From NCBI GenBank assembly GCA_029247265.1, contig JAQWLN010000070.1, positions 1 to 58,122 on the forward strand: a stretch of DNA of 58,122 nt. The letters run 5' to 3'. Both the position numbers and the translations under genes were made by a program. The stretch comes from Fuerstiella sp. (GTDB lineage: Bacteria; Planctomycetota; Planctomycetia; Planctomycetales; Planctomycetaceae). Position 1 is the stretch's first letter, and each line of letters opens with the position of its first letter. Of this stretch, positions 50,994 to 58,122 are shown in pieces. The notes below the pieces were generated by a model. The model searched no databases, was not told the DNA's origin, and saw nothing but the letters and a program-made list of their open reading frames with translations.

Positions 50994-53324
50994 ATGCCCC
51001 TGTTCAGAACGGCCTCACTTCTACTTTTCGTGCTGGTCTCCAGCACGTTTGCGGAAGATTCGAAATTCAACGCCTCCGACTTCGAATACTTTGAAAAACA
51101 GATCCGTCCGTTGCTCAGCAGGCGGTGCTATTCCTGTCACTCAGCTGACGCGAAAACTGTGCACGGGGGGTTACGTCTTGACGCGTTGACAGCTTTGAAA
51201 CGTGGCGGCGACAGTGGTGCGACTATTGTTCCGGGCGACCCTCTGAAAAGTCTGTTGATCGAAACGTTGCACTACGACGGTGACATTCAAATGCCGCCCA
51301 AAGGAAAGCTGCCAGACGCTGAGATCGCAGTCCTGACGGAATGGATTAAACGAGGCGCGCCGTTTCCACCTGATACAGAAACGCCTGATCGCCCGGACGG
51401 AGAAATCGATTTTGATGCTGGACGACAGTTCTGGTCTTTTCAACCGGTTGCAGAACAAACACCGCCTGACGTAATCGAGACTGCCTGGCCTCGACAGCGA
51501 CTTGATTACTTCCTGCTGGCCGAGATGGAAGAAAACAACCTGCAACCGTCTGACTCAGCAGACCGGAAGACTCTGCTGCGACGTCTGTCGTTTGATCTGA
51601 CGGGACTGCCGCCCACTCCAGCAGAACTGGATGGCTTCCTGAACGACGAAACTGACCAGGCGTATGAAAAACAGGTTGAACGTCTGCTGCAGTCACCACA
51701 TTTCGGGGAACGCTGGGGACGATTGTGGCTGGACTTCGCCCGCTATACGGACACCACAGCGTCGTGGCTGTATTCGACGGGGCAGGCGCATCTGTACCGA
51801 GACTGGGTTGTTCAGGCGTTCAACGATGACATGCCATACGACGACTTCGTGCGCCGCCAGCTGGCGACAGACCTGATGCCTGACACCGGGCCGGGCGATA
51901 TCGCAGCGTTAGGGTTTCTGGGGTTGAGTCCGAATTACTGGAAAGAGCTGAAGCTTCCGGCAGAGATTATCAAGGTGATCGTGGCCGACGAGTGGGAAGA
52001 ACGCGTCGATGTGGTCTCGCGAACGTTTCTTGGATTGACTGTCGCGTGCGCTCGATGCCACGACCACAAGTTCGATCCCATCGGAACGAAGGACTATTAC
52101 GCGCTGGCAGGGGTATTTGCCAGCTGCCGCATTTCTGAACGGCCGACAATCGACGAGCAGCTTTTCAAACCGGTTAAGACCGCGCGGGCTGATGTTGAAA
52201 AACTGGAGAAAGAGCTGGCGGCACTGCGAAAAAAGAAACCCGTGCCCGAAGAGCAGGTCAAAGAAACGGTCAGGAAGATCAGCGATGTGAAATCTTCGAC
52301 GCCACACTATGACGCCCCAATGGCCAGTGCACTGATCGAAGAATCGTTATTCGTTGAACGAGCCGGCAAACGAGCGGACGAAGGCACAAAACTGGATTAT
52401 CGAGGTGAACCTCGTGACCTGAATATATTCATTCGAGGCAATCCGAACCGGCTGGGGGAAGTAGTGCCACGTCGGTTTCTGCAGGTTCTGTCGCCGGCCG
52501 AGCCACCGCTGTATACAAACGGGAGCGGCCGACTGGAACTTGCCGAGTCGATCATCGGCCCGGCTGCAGGGTTAACCGCCCGAGTCATCGTCAACCGCAT
52601 CTGGGCTGCACATTTCGGACGAGGACTTGTGGCCACTCCCAGTAACTTTGGTCAGCAGGGCGAGAGGCCGACTCACCCAAAGTTGCTGGACGATCTGGCG
52701 GCGCGATTCATCTCAAACAGCTGGTCACTGAAATCACTGCATCGTGAAATCGTGATGTCGGCAGCCTACCGACAATCCAATACAGACCAGTCGTCGGCCG
52801 ACCCCGAAAACAGATTCATCGCCCGAATGGTTCCCCGTCGACTGGATGTTGAGTCTTGGCGTGATGCGATGCTGCAGGCATCCGGTCAACTGGATTTGAC
52901 GGTGGGCGGACCATCGGTTGCTCTCGACGATCCGCAAAATGTACGACGAACCATTTACACCACGATCCATCGTCGCGAAATGTCAACGATGCTGCTGACC
53001 CACGACTTTCCCGACCCGACGTCACACAGCCCTCTGCGAGTCAGCACGACAACCTCGCTTCAGGGCCTGTACGCATTGAATGGACCACTGCTGGAGAATC
53101 AGGCATCGGCCCTTGCCACACGGCTGGCCGATCAGTTCCCGGAAGACGACAGCAGTCGCATTGCACAGGCCTATTCTCTGCTGTATTGCCGTCAACCGAC
53201 CCCGACGGAACTGGAGCTCGGCCTGCAGTATCTGGGAGCCTGCGAGGAAGACGGACGTGCGGCCGTCTGGCAGCAATACGCTCACGTCCTGCTTGTCGCT
53301 AACGAATTTCTGTTTGTGGACTGA
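50994..53324 (+). CDS. Planctomycete cytochrome PSCyt1 / DUF1549 / DUF1553 protein (orphan)
   Basis: 776 residues. Signal peptide (LLLFVLVSSTFAED), PSCyt1 heme motif CYSCH at 45-49 with IQMPPKGKLPDAEIAVL, DUF1549 with RRLSFDLTGLPPTPAELDGF, GERWGRLWLDFARYTDTTAS and [20 protein letters not shown], a coiled-coil linker (ADVEKLEKELAALRKKKPVP at about 400), and DUF1553 with [60 protein letters not shown] and ANEFLFVD. Presumed periplasmic redox protein. No DUF1501 gene follows; instead a frameshifted squalene-cyclase-like gene lies 106 bp downstream. Confidence 0.93.
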   Translation: MPLFRTASLLLFVLVSSTFAEDSKFNASDFEYFEKQIRPLLSRRCYSCHSADAKTVHGGLRLDALTALKRGGDSGATIVPGDPLKSLLIETLHYDGDIQMPPKGKLPDAEIAVLTEWIKRGAPFPPDTETPDRPDGEIDFDAGRQFWSFQPVAEQTPPDVIETAWPRQRLDYFLLAEMEENNLQPSDSADRKTLLRRLSFDLTGLPPTPAELDGFLNDETDQAYEKQVERLLQSPHFGERWGRLWLDFARYTDTTASWLYSTGQAHLYRDWVVQAFNDDMPYDDFVRRQLATDLMPDTGPGDIAALGFLGLSPNYWKELKLPAEIIKVIVADEWEERVDVVSRTFLGLTVACARCHDHKFDPIGTKDYYALAGVFASCRISERPTIDEQLFKPVKTARADVEKLEKELAALRKKKPVPEEQVKETVRKISDVKSSTPHYDAPMASALIEESLFVERAGKRADEGTKLDYRGEPRDLNIFIRGNPNRLGEVVPRRFLQVLSPAEPPLYTNGSGRLELAESIIGPAAGLTARVIVNRIWAAHFGRGLVATPSNFGQQGERPTHPKLLDDLAARFISNSWSLKSLHREIVMSAAYRQSNTDQSSADPENRFIARMVPRRLDVESWRDAMLQASGQLDLTVGGPSVALDDPQNVRRTIYTTIHRREMSTMLLTHDFPDPTSHSPLRVSTTTSLQGLYALNGPLLENQASALATRLADQFPEDDSSRIAQAYSLLYCRQPTPTELELGLQYLGACEEDGRAAVWQQYAHVLLVANEFLFVD

Positions 53325-53430
53325 CAGAAACAAGCCGATCAGCTGCCTCGCACTATTTTCCGGGAACGGCCGGCCACACGATTGCAGGAGGGCAATAAAA
53401 ACCTACACTAGGGGTGATGTGTAAACCTGC

Positions 53431-54687
53431 ATGAAGCACACTTTCATTGCTGGCAGCGAGGCCGAAATCTGCGAAAACACCGCGAGTCGCCGCCATGAGT
53501 CGTGCGTCCAAAATCGGTCCAGGCCGGGAACCAGATTCCCCGAGGAATTTGCGCGGCATCTGCGACACCGCGCCAGACTGGCAGCCGAAGCCTCAGTACA
53601 CCACGCACGGCTCGCACAGCAAAACATGGACCTATCGCAGAAGTTCGATCAACTGGCAGAACAGTCTGTTTTCACTGATATCGCTCAGCTTCGACACGCA
53701 CTTGCGTCGCTGGACGATTGCCAGCCGAATCCGTCCTCCATCCCGAACAACTCTGGATCCGTTGGGCTGATTGCAGTGACGGATGCTACGCCTCCCCAAT
53801 TGTCGACCGCTTCCAATTTGAACACGCCTTTCTCAGCCGATCCGGAACCGCGCAATACCAATGCGCTGAGGAATTCGATCCCACACGCCGCGTCTGTAAA
53901 ACGAAGACGGAACGTCGCGACGCGTCGATTTGTAAAACGAGTTCGCTCCGTGAAACCTGCGGCCTCAAAACGAATCCGGGTAAGAGCAAGAAAGTCTGAC
54001 CGGAAGCCAAAACAGAGGACCGCAACGGAAGAGATAACAAAAGGCAGCAGATCGATTTTCACGAGTCTCGGACTGTTCGCACTCAGCGTGTTCATTTTGC
54101 GAAGCGTCACGTGGCAACTGGAGGACATTGTCCCGTTGGACCCAATCGTCGCAGCTTTCGCAACGGACGTAGAACCCGTTGACGAAGCACAGCCCGTGGA
54201 ACCGCCGGAGGAAGAACAGGGCGAGCAGACTGAACAGGAAGTCGAAGAGCCCAGCGCGGCAGAGCCTGAACCGCTCAGCGACACGGAAATGACTGACGCT
54301 TCTGCGCCGGAGGCTGATGTCATTTCCAAGACGGATGTGGCAATGGCGTCGGTCAACATTCGTAGTGACGCAGGTCGCAAAGCCATGCTGCAGAAGTACG
54401 GTGGATCCCAGGCCAGCGAAGCAGCAGTGCGGATGGGTCTGGAATGGCTGGCATCACTGCAACATGCTCAGGGCTGGTGGGATTTTGGCAATGTCGGGCC
54501 GTCAGGGAACGCAGGCACAATCAATAATCCGATTGGCGGAACTGCCTACGCTTTGTTGCCATTTCTGGCGGCCGGACAGACGCACCACGAGGGTGACTAC
54601 CAGAAACTGGTTGCAGCGGGCCTCAACTATCTGACCAATGATTCCCGCAGGTTACGACCTGCGGGGCATGGTCAACAAGCAAAGTGA
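53431..54687 (+). CDS. Upstream frame: membrane anchor and first half of squalene-cyclase-like domain
   Basis: 418 residues. Residues 1-200 are Arg/Ala/Ser-rich with a likely coiled coil (RLAQQNMDLSQKFDQLAEQS). A single TM helix lies at about 209-227, an acidic Pro/Glu linker at about 245-290 (PVEPPEEEQGEQTEQEVEEP), and the start of the alpha-alpha barrel at about 325 (ASEAAVRMGLEWLASLQHAQ then GWWDFG, a QW-like motif). The last 15 residues after LNYLTND are out-of-frame tail (SRRLRPAGHGQQAK). The true start is uncertain; ATG 53431 lacks a clear Shine-Dalgarno, and another frame begins MSRASKIGPGREPDS at 53495. Confidence 0.65.
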   Translation: MKHTFIAGSEAEICENTASRRHESCVQNRSRPGTRFPEEFARHLRHRARLAAEASVHHARLAQQNMDLSQKFDQLAEQSVFTDIAQLRHALASLDDCQPNPSSIPNNSGSVGLIAVTDATPPQLSTASNLNTPFSADPEPRNTNALRNSIPHAASVKRRRNVATRRFVKRVRSVKPAASKRIRVRARKSDRKPKQRTATEEITKGSRSIFTSLGLFALSVFILRSVTWQLEDIVPLDPIVAAFATDVEPVDEAQPVEPPEEEQGEQTEQEVEEPSAAEPEPLSDTEMTDASAPEADVISKTDVAMASVNIRSDAGRKAMLQKYGGSQASEAAVRMGLEWLASLQHAQGWWDFGNVGPSGNAGTINNPIGGTAYALLPFLAAGQTHHEGDYQKLVAAGLNYLTNDSRRLRPAGHGQQAK

Positions 54688-55423
54688 TGACAAGGCTCCC
54701 AACGAAGCCTACTACACTCACGGTGCCGCCACGCTGGCGCTGTGCGAAGCCTACAGCATGACGAAAGACCGCCGTCTGAAAAAAGCGGCAGAAGGTGCCG
54801 TGCGGTTCATCGTGAATTCACAGGATCCCAGTGGCGGGGGCTGGCGATACAACCCGCAGGAACCCGGATCCACGTCGGTCACAGCCGTTCAAGTAATGGC
54901 ATTGATGGCAGCAAAGAAGGCTGGTATCGCTGTTCCGAACAGTGTTTTCAAGGGTGTCATGCACTATCTGGACAGTGTGCAGGTCGATGGTGAAGGTCGT
55001 TACGGCTATGAAATCAGGAAGAAACAGTACGCCGGTGCCAGAACAGCCATGGCACTGCTGTGCCGCATGTATCTGGGCTGGAGCCGCGAGGACGGCGACC
55101 TGCGCGCAGGTGTTAAATTACTGGATAAGGCCGGACCATATGAGAATCTCTACAGCTCATACTTTGCGACGCAGGTGATGAAGAACTGGGGAGGCGACGA
55201 ATGGGGCCGCTGGAATACTCGTCTTCGTGACGATCTGATTGCCCGCCAGGAAATACTGGGGCCGGCCAAGGGCAGCTGGAAACCTCGCACAGGCGCCATC
55301 CACGCCAAACAGGGCGGCCGCCTGCTGACAACAGCTCTTGCGATGCTGACACTTGAAGTTTATTACCGCTACGAACCGCTACTGCCGAAAGAAGCTGTTT
55401 CTGAAGTCATCAATTCCAAATGA
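54638..55423 (+). CDS. Downstream frame: second half of squalene-cyclase-like domain
   Basis: 261 residues if started at ATG 54638, which overlaps the upstream frame. Repeated helical motifs of the prenyltransferase/squalene-hopene type: LALCEAYSMTKDRRLKKAAE, GAVRFIVNSQDPSGGGWRYN (QxxxGGW-type), VTAVQVMALMAAKKAGIAVP, ARTAMALLCRMYLGWSREDG, LLTTALAMLTLEVYYRYEPL. Planctomycete proteins of this type are usually anchored membrane proteins and are not proven cyclases; the DxDD catalytic motif of squalene-hopene cyclase is not visible. Translation would require frameshifting or reinitiation. Confidence 0.7.
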   Translation: MIPAGYDLRGMVNKQSDDKAPNEAYYTHGAATLALCEAYSMTKDRRLKKAAEGAVRFIVNSQDPSGGGWRYNPQEPGSTSVTAVQVMALMAAKKAGIAVPNSVFKGVMHYLDSVQVDGEGRYGYEIRKKQYAGARTAMALLCRMYLGWSREDGDLRAGVKLLDKAGPYENLYSSYFATQVMKNWGGDEWGRWNTRLRDDLIARQEILGPAKGSWKPRTGAIHAKQGGRLLTTALAMLTLEVYYRYEPLLPKEAVSEVINSK

Positions 55424-55463
55424 CGTTGGGCAGCGGGATGCATCCTCCGATTTTATCGGAAGG

Positions 55464-56471
55464 TCACTCGGTCAGCCTGTCGCGATGAACGGCCGTCGCC
55501 TTAATCAGCTGGTTCCGACTTTCAAACGGAACATAGGCCGCTCGCATTACGAATCCGTATGCCTTGCCGATCTGCGGCTGTGGAATGAACCATTGAAAAT
55601 CCCACGCGGGATTTGTGACCCCGCCTCCAGTCGGCGACTGAGCCATCCAGATGTGGTCCGCCGGTCGAAACATCTGAACGAAGGCCATGCCATTGCTCAC
55701 GCCATAATACCAGGATTCGGTGTACTCAAAATCTGACGGATGACTCACCAGCGTTAGCGGAAAGTCGCCGTCCACCGGCGGCAGTGCGGCAACGCCGGCC
55801 GGCCGATGAGTACTATCGGTCCCGTGTTTTGGCGTGACTCCCCTGATCCAGCGGGCAGCCGATTCAGTTCCGGCATTTCGCCCCTTGAAAAAGATGGCTC
55901 GCTCTGCAGGTGCGTGAATATAGCTGGCCCAGAACAGCCCGATGTAATCATGCCGATAGGCTTTGGCTCGCGGAATGCATTCAAACGTATATTCAATCGT
56001 GCCGTCATCAAGCAGCTGATAGCGGCCGCAACTTTCCAGCATCCAGTTGCCTGTGGGCGGCTGGTAAACTTCGACCGTGCTGTCGTCGATGATGCGCAGC
56101 TGCATCGGAAATTTGCGAGGCTCAAATTTATCGACCAGTCCCTGCTTTGTGCCATCGTGAATGTGTTCGAAATTCAGTCCGGCGATGGACGGGACGAACA
56201 GGTTCTCGCTGCGGTTGGTGTGCGTCAGTGATGCCACGCCGTTGTACCCCGCTCGATGTCCCGGCAGGGCCGGAATGTCGATCGCTTCATTATCGACGAT
56301 GATCGCCTGGACGTCGCCACGTTTCAGGACAACGTAGTGCTCGGCGGGCACCCGGAATTTGACACCGGGAATTGTCAGACTTGTGCGACTGACATCATCA
56401 GCCTGCACTCCGGCCACAAGTACGGTGAATAGTGCGACGGTGAACGATAGTGCGACGGTGAACGACTTCAT
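55464..56471 (-). CDS. Secreted DUF6807/PmoA-like family protein
   Basis: 335 residues from ATG 56471 (GGAA just upstream); the frame extends to 56576 without export features. The signal peptide contains a 6-residue duplication (FTVALS FTVAL). Beta-sandwich family blocks: RAGYNGVASLTHTNRSENLF, VPSIAGLNFEHIHDGTKQGL, YTFECIPRAKAYRHDYIGLF, WASYIHAPAERAIFFKGRNA, WYYGVSNGMAFVQMFRPADH, WDFQWFIPQPQIGKAYGFVM. These secreted proteins occur next to glycan-catabolic genes in Planctomycetota; no activity is established to my knowledge. It is convergent with the frameshifted gene and divergent from the FAD oxidoreductase. Confidence 0.7.
   Translation of the reverse strand: MKSFTVALSFTVALFTVLVAGVQADDVSRTSLTIPGVKFRVPAEHYVVLKRGDVQAIIVDNEAIDIPALPGHRAGYNGVASLTHTNRSENLFVPSIAGLNFEHIHDGTKQGLVDKFEPRKFPMQLRIIDDSTVEVYQPPTGNWMLESCGRYQLLDDGTIEYTFECIPRAKAYRHDYIGLFWASYIHAPAERAIFFKGRNAGTESAARWIRGVTPKHGTDSTHRPAGVAALPPVDGDFPLTLVSHPSDFEYTESWYYGVSNGMAFVQMFRPADHIWMAQSPTGGGVTNPAWDFQWFIPQPQIGKAYGFVMRAAYVPFESRNQLIKATAVHRDRLTE
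56428..56463 (-). repeat. 18-bp tandem duplication in a signal peptide
   Basis: Bases 56428-56445 and 56446-56463 differ only at the first position (AATAGTG versus GATAGTG). The duplication adds six residues to the hydrophobic core of the signal peptide, keeping the frame. Confidence 0.85.
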
Positions 56472-56655
56472 TTCCTGAGGTCTCCTGCGATCCGGGACAA
56501 GCAGCAGTTCGGACTGACGAATTGCAGAGTAACACTCATCGGCAGGACTTTCGAGCGGTCTGTGAGAATGCGGCAATCAGTATTTGCTGTTGTGACACGC
56601 CGACATCACAATGCGGCTCTCTAAAAGTTACTCTTTTCGCTTCATGGGGTGTGCG

Positions 56656-58122
56656 ATGCGTTGGTTTGGTTTTGCTCTGGTAATGACGGTAGCGGCGAAC
56701 GGCTTCGCACAGAACGTGCTTGTCGAAGCGGAGAGTTTTGCATCTCACGGCGGGTGGAAACTGGACACTCAGTTCATCACCGAAATGGGTTCGCCGTACC
56801 TGCTGGCTCACGGCCTGGGACAACCGCTCGACGATGCGACGACCACCGTCGAATTTCCGGAAACCGGCACGTACAGAGTTTTCGTGCGAACCAAAGACTG
56901 GGTGGCTCGCTGGAATGCGAAAGGGCAGCCGGGCCGTTTTCAATTGCTGATTGACGACAAACCGCTGCAGGAAACATTCGGCACCCGAGGCGCCAACTGG
57001 TTCTGGCACGATGGAGGTGAGATCGAAATTTCTTCGAAAACAGCGGAGCTTTCTCTTCATGATTTGACTGGTTTCGATGGTCGCTGCGATGCTGTCTTCT
57101 TCACCAAATCCGATACCGCACCACCCAACGATTTCGAGATGCTTTCGGAATGGCGCCGCGATCAGCTGGGCCTTGACGACACGCCCACGCAAAAAAAGCC
57201 TTACGATCTGGTAGTGGTCGGTGGCGGCTACGCTGGAATGGGCGCCGCACTATCCGGAGCTCGCATGGGCTGCCGCGTAGCGTTGATTCAGAACCGCCCA
57301 GTGCTTGGTGGAAACGGCAGCAGCGAAGTGCGCGTCTGGGCAAAGGGAAATATTCGGCGTGGCAAGTTTCCTCGCATCGGTGAAATCATCGAAGAGTTCT
57401 GTGACCACGCTGCCAAATCACCTGGCACTAAGGAAGAGTTCGGCGACGAACTGAAAGAGCAGATCGTTCGTGCTGAAGGCAATATCGATTTGTTTCTGAA
57501 TCACCACGCGTATGCTGCGAAACGAGAAGGCAATCGCCTGAAAACTGTCACGGCATTCGACACAAGAACCAGCGAACATCTGGAGTTCACCAGCACATTG
57601 TTCAGTGACTGCACAGGCCATGGCACGATCGGCGAACTGGTCGACGCGGATCTGGAGATGGAAGATAAAGGTCGCATGGGCATGAGCAATATGTGGGCGT
57701 GGGCAGAAGTTGACGGGGAAACGACGTACCCCGATACCTCATGGGCGCTGGATCTGGAAATGAAGGACTTCCCGTACCCCCGCGATCATCATGGCCAGTG
57801 GTTCTGGGAAAGCGGGTTTGACAAAGACCCGTTGAGCGACGCCGAAGGCATCCGCGATCACAATCTGCGAGCGGTCTACGGTGCGTTCAACGCGATGAAA
57901 AATCGTGACGGCGCCGACAAACACAGGAATGCCATCCTGACGTGGGTGGCGTATATTGGAGGGCCTCGCGAATCACGGCGGCTGATGGGCGACGTTGTGC
58001 TGAATCAGGAAGACATCGTTTCCAAGCGGCAGTTTCCCGATGGTTGTGTGCCCAGCACATGGTCGATCGACCTGCACTACCCCAAGAAACAATACGCTGA
58101 AAAGTTTCCCGACAATCCGTTT
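56656..58122 (+). CDS. Secreted FAD-dependent oxidoreductase (3' truncated by window edge)
   Basis: 489 codons are open to the end of the window with no stop. Start ATG 56656 has GGGG about six bases upstream; ATG 56644 is an alternative. Signal peptide MRWFGFALVMTVAANGFA. Residues about 20-150 are a beta-sandwich like a carbohydrate-binding or galactose-binding domain (VLVEAESFASHGGWKLDTQF, TYRVFVRTKDWVARWNAKGQ). The FAD domain starts PYDLVVVGGGYAGMGAALSG (GxGxxG), then LIQNRPVLGGNGSSEVRVWA, STLFSDCTGHGTIGELVDAD, and YIGGPRESRRLMGDVVLNQE, typical of FAD_oxidored (PF12831-like) proteins of planctomycete sugar-catabolic loci. It may oxidise a sugar; substrate unknown. Confidence 0.88.
   Translation, partial: MRWFGFALVMTVAANGFAQNVLVEAESFASHGGWKLDTQFITEMGSPYLLAHGLGQPLDDATTTVEFPETGTYRVFVRTKDWVARWNAKGQPGRFQLLIDDKPLQETFGTRGANWFWHDGGEIEISSKTAELSLHDLTGFDGRCDAVFFTKSDTAPPNDFEMLSEWRRDQLGLDDTPTQKKPYDLVVVGGGYAGMGAALSGARMGCRVALIQNRPVLGGNGSSEVRVWAKGNIRRGKFPRIGEIIEEFCDHAAKSPGTKEEFGDELKEQIVRAEGNIDLFLNHHAYAAKREGNRLKTVTAFDTRTSEHLEFTSTLFSDCTGHGTIGELVDADLEMEDKGRMGMSNMWAWAEVDGETTYPDTSWALDLEMKDFPYPRDHHGQWFWESGFDKDPLSDAEGIRDHNLRAVYGAFNAMKNRDGADKHRNAILTWVAYIGGPRESRRLMGDVVLNQEDIVSKRQFPDGCVPSTWSIDLHYPKKQYAEKFPDNPF

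Larger units (their letters stand above)
53431..55423 (+). pseudogene. Frameshifted membrane protein with squalene-cyclase/prenyltransferase-like alpha barrel
   Basis: The upstream frame (53431-54687) and the downstream frame (from about 54638 to 55423) together give one protein: an N-terminal basic/coiled region, a TM helix (IFTSLGLFALSVFILRSV), a Pro/Glu-rich linker, and a prenyltransferase-like toroid. The toroid is split near 54640: ...KLVAAGLNYLTN in one frame, then IPAGYDLRGMVNKQS and YYTHGAATLALCEAYSMTKD in the +1 frame. A one-base insertion or two-base deletion accounts for it. Either a real mutation or an assembly indel. Confidence 0.8.

Noticed and set aside
53685-54386. Minus-strand frame (233 codons) opposite the squalene-cyclase-like gene
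   Set aside because: It is a Ser-rich antisense shadow of the Glu/Pro-rich linker with no ribosome binding site.

Overview
The window is from a member of the Planctomycetota. It carries three planctomycete-type cytochrome proteins (PSCyt1/DUF1549/DUF1553), one with a DUF1501 partner. It also has a very large PVC-type heme-binding protein, a sulfatase fused to a 3-keto-disaccharide hydrolase (DUF1080) domain, a DUF6807 protein and many small secreted hypotheticals. Gene order is loose, with frequent strand switches. I cannot name the species.

Layout. 1-7 kb: 3' end of carB, abutting a convergent M20 amidohydrolase, then a creatininase-family protein, a DegT/StrS aminotransferase, a small basic secreted protein and a DapA-family lyase/aldolase. 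7-10.4 kb: a split proton-pumping transhydrogenase operon (pntAA-pntAB-pntB). 10.5-12.7 kb: a small ORF and an HDOD-GGDEF signalling gene broken by two in-frame TAG codons. 12.8-15.4 kb: an orphan PSCyt/DUF1553 gene. 15.5-30.5 kb: a leftward type II secretion/pseudopilus cluster read as D-like, E, F, G, H, I, J, K, L/PilM-like, M/PilO-like. 31-36 kb: an RGG-repeat EF-hand protein, the PVC heme protein and an alpha/beta hydrolase lipoprotein. 36-45.4 kb: a GH43-like propeller protein, an M14 carboxypeptidase-like protein, the sulfatase fusion, and a DUF1553+DUF1501 pair. 45.7-50.5 kb: a split secretin-N protein, a Tat-exported hydrolase, nadA and a beta-propeller protein. 51-58 kb: another DUF1553 protein, a frameshifted squalene-cyclase-like membrane protein, a DUF6807 protein and the 5' part of a secreted FAD-dependent oxidoreductase.

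How the genes fit together. The secretion cluster encodes an inner-membrane platform, ATPase and five pseudopilins. Its GspD-like protein has repeated secretin N-domains but no recognisable outer-membrane pore domain, and it ends in an Arg-Gly-rich tail. The divergent neighbour is an exported EF-hand protein with similar RGG repeats. The 36-58 kb half looks like a catabolic region for sulfated or complex glycans: sulfatase, DUF1080, DUF6807, alpha/beta hydrolases, an oxidoreductase and heme-linked DUF1549/DUF1553 proteins.

Between genes there are two dispersed repeat families: a 102-bp element (2 copies) and a 60-62-bp imperfect palindrome (3 copies, two of which bracket gspG). There are also several strong hairpins. 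Three loci look translationally interrupted. No tRNA, rRNA, CRISPR array or transposase was seen.
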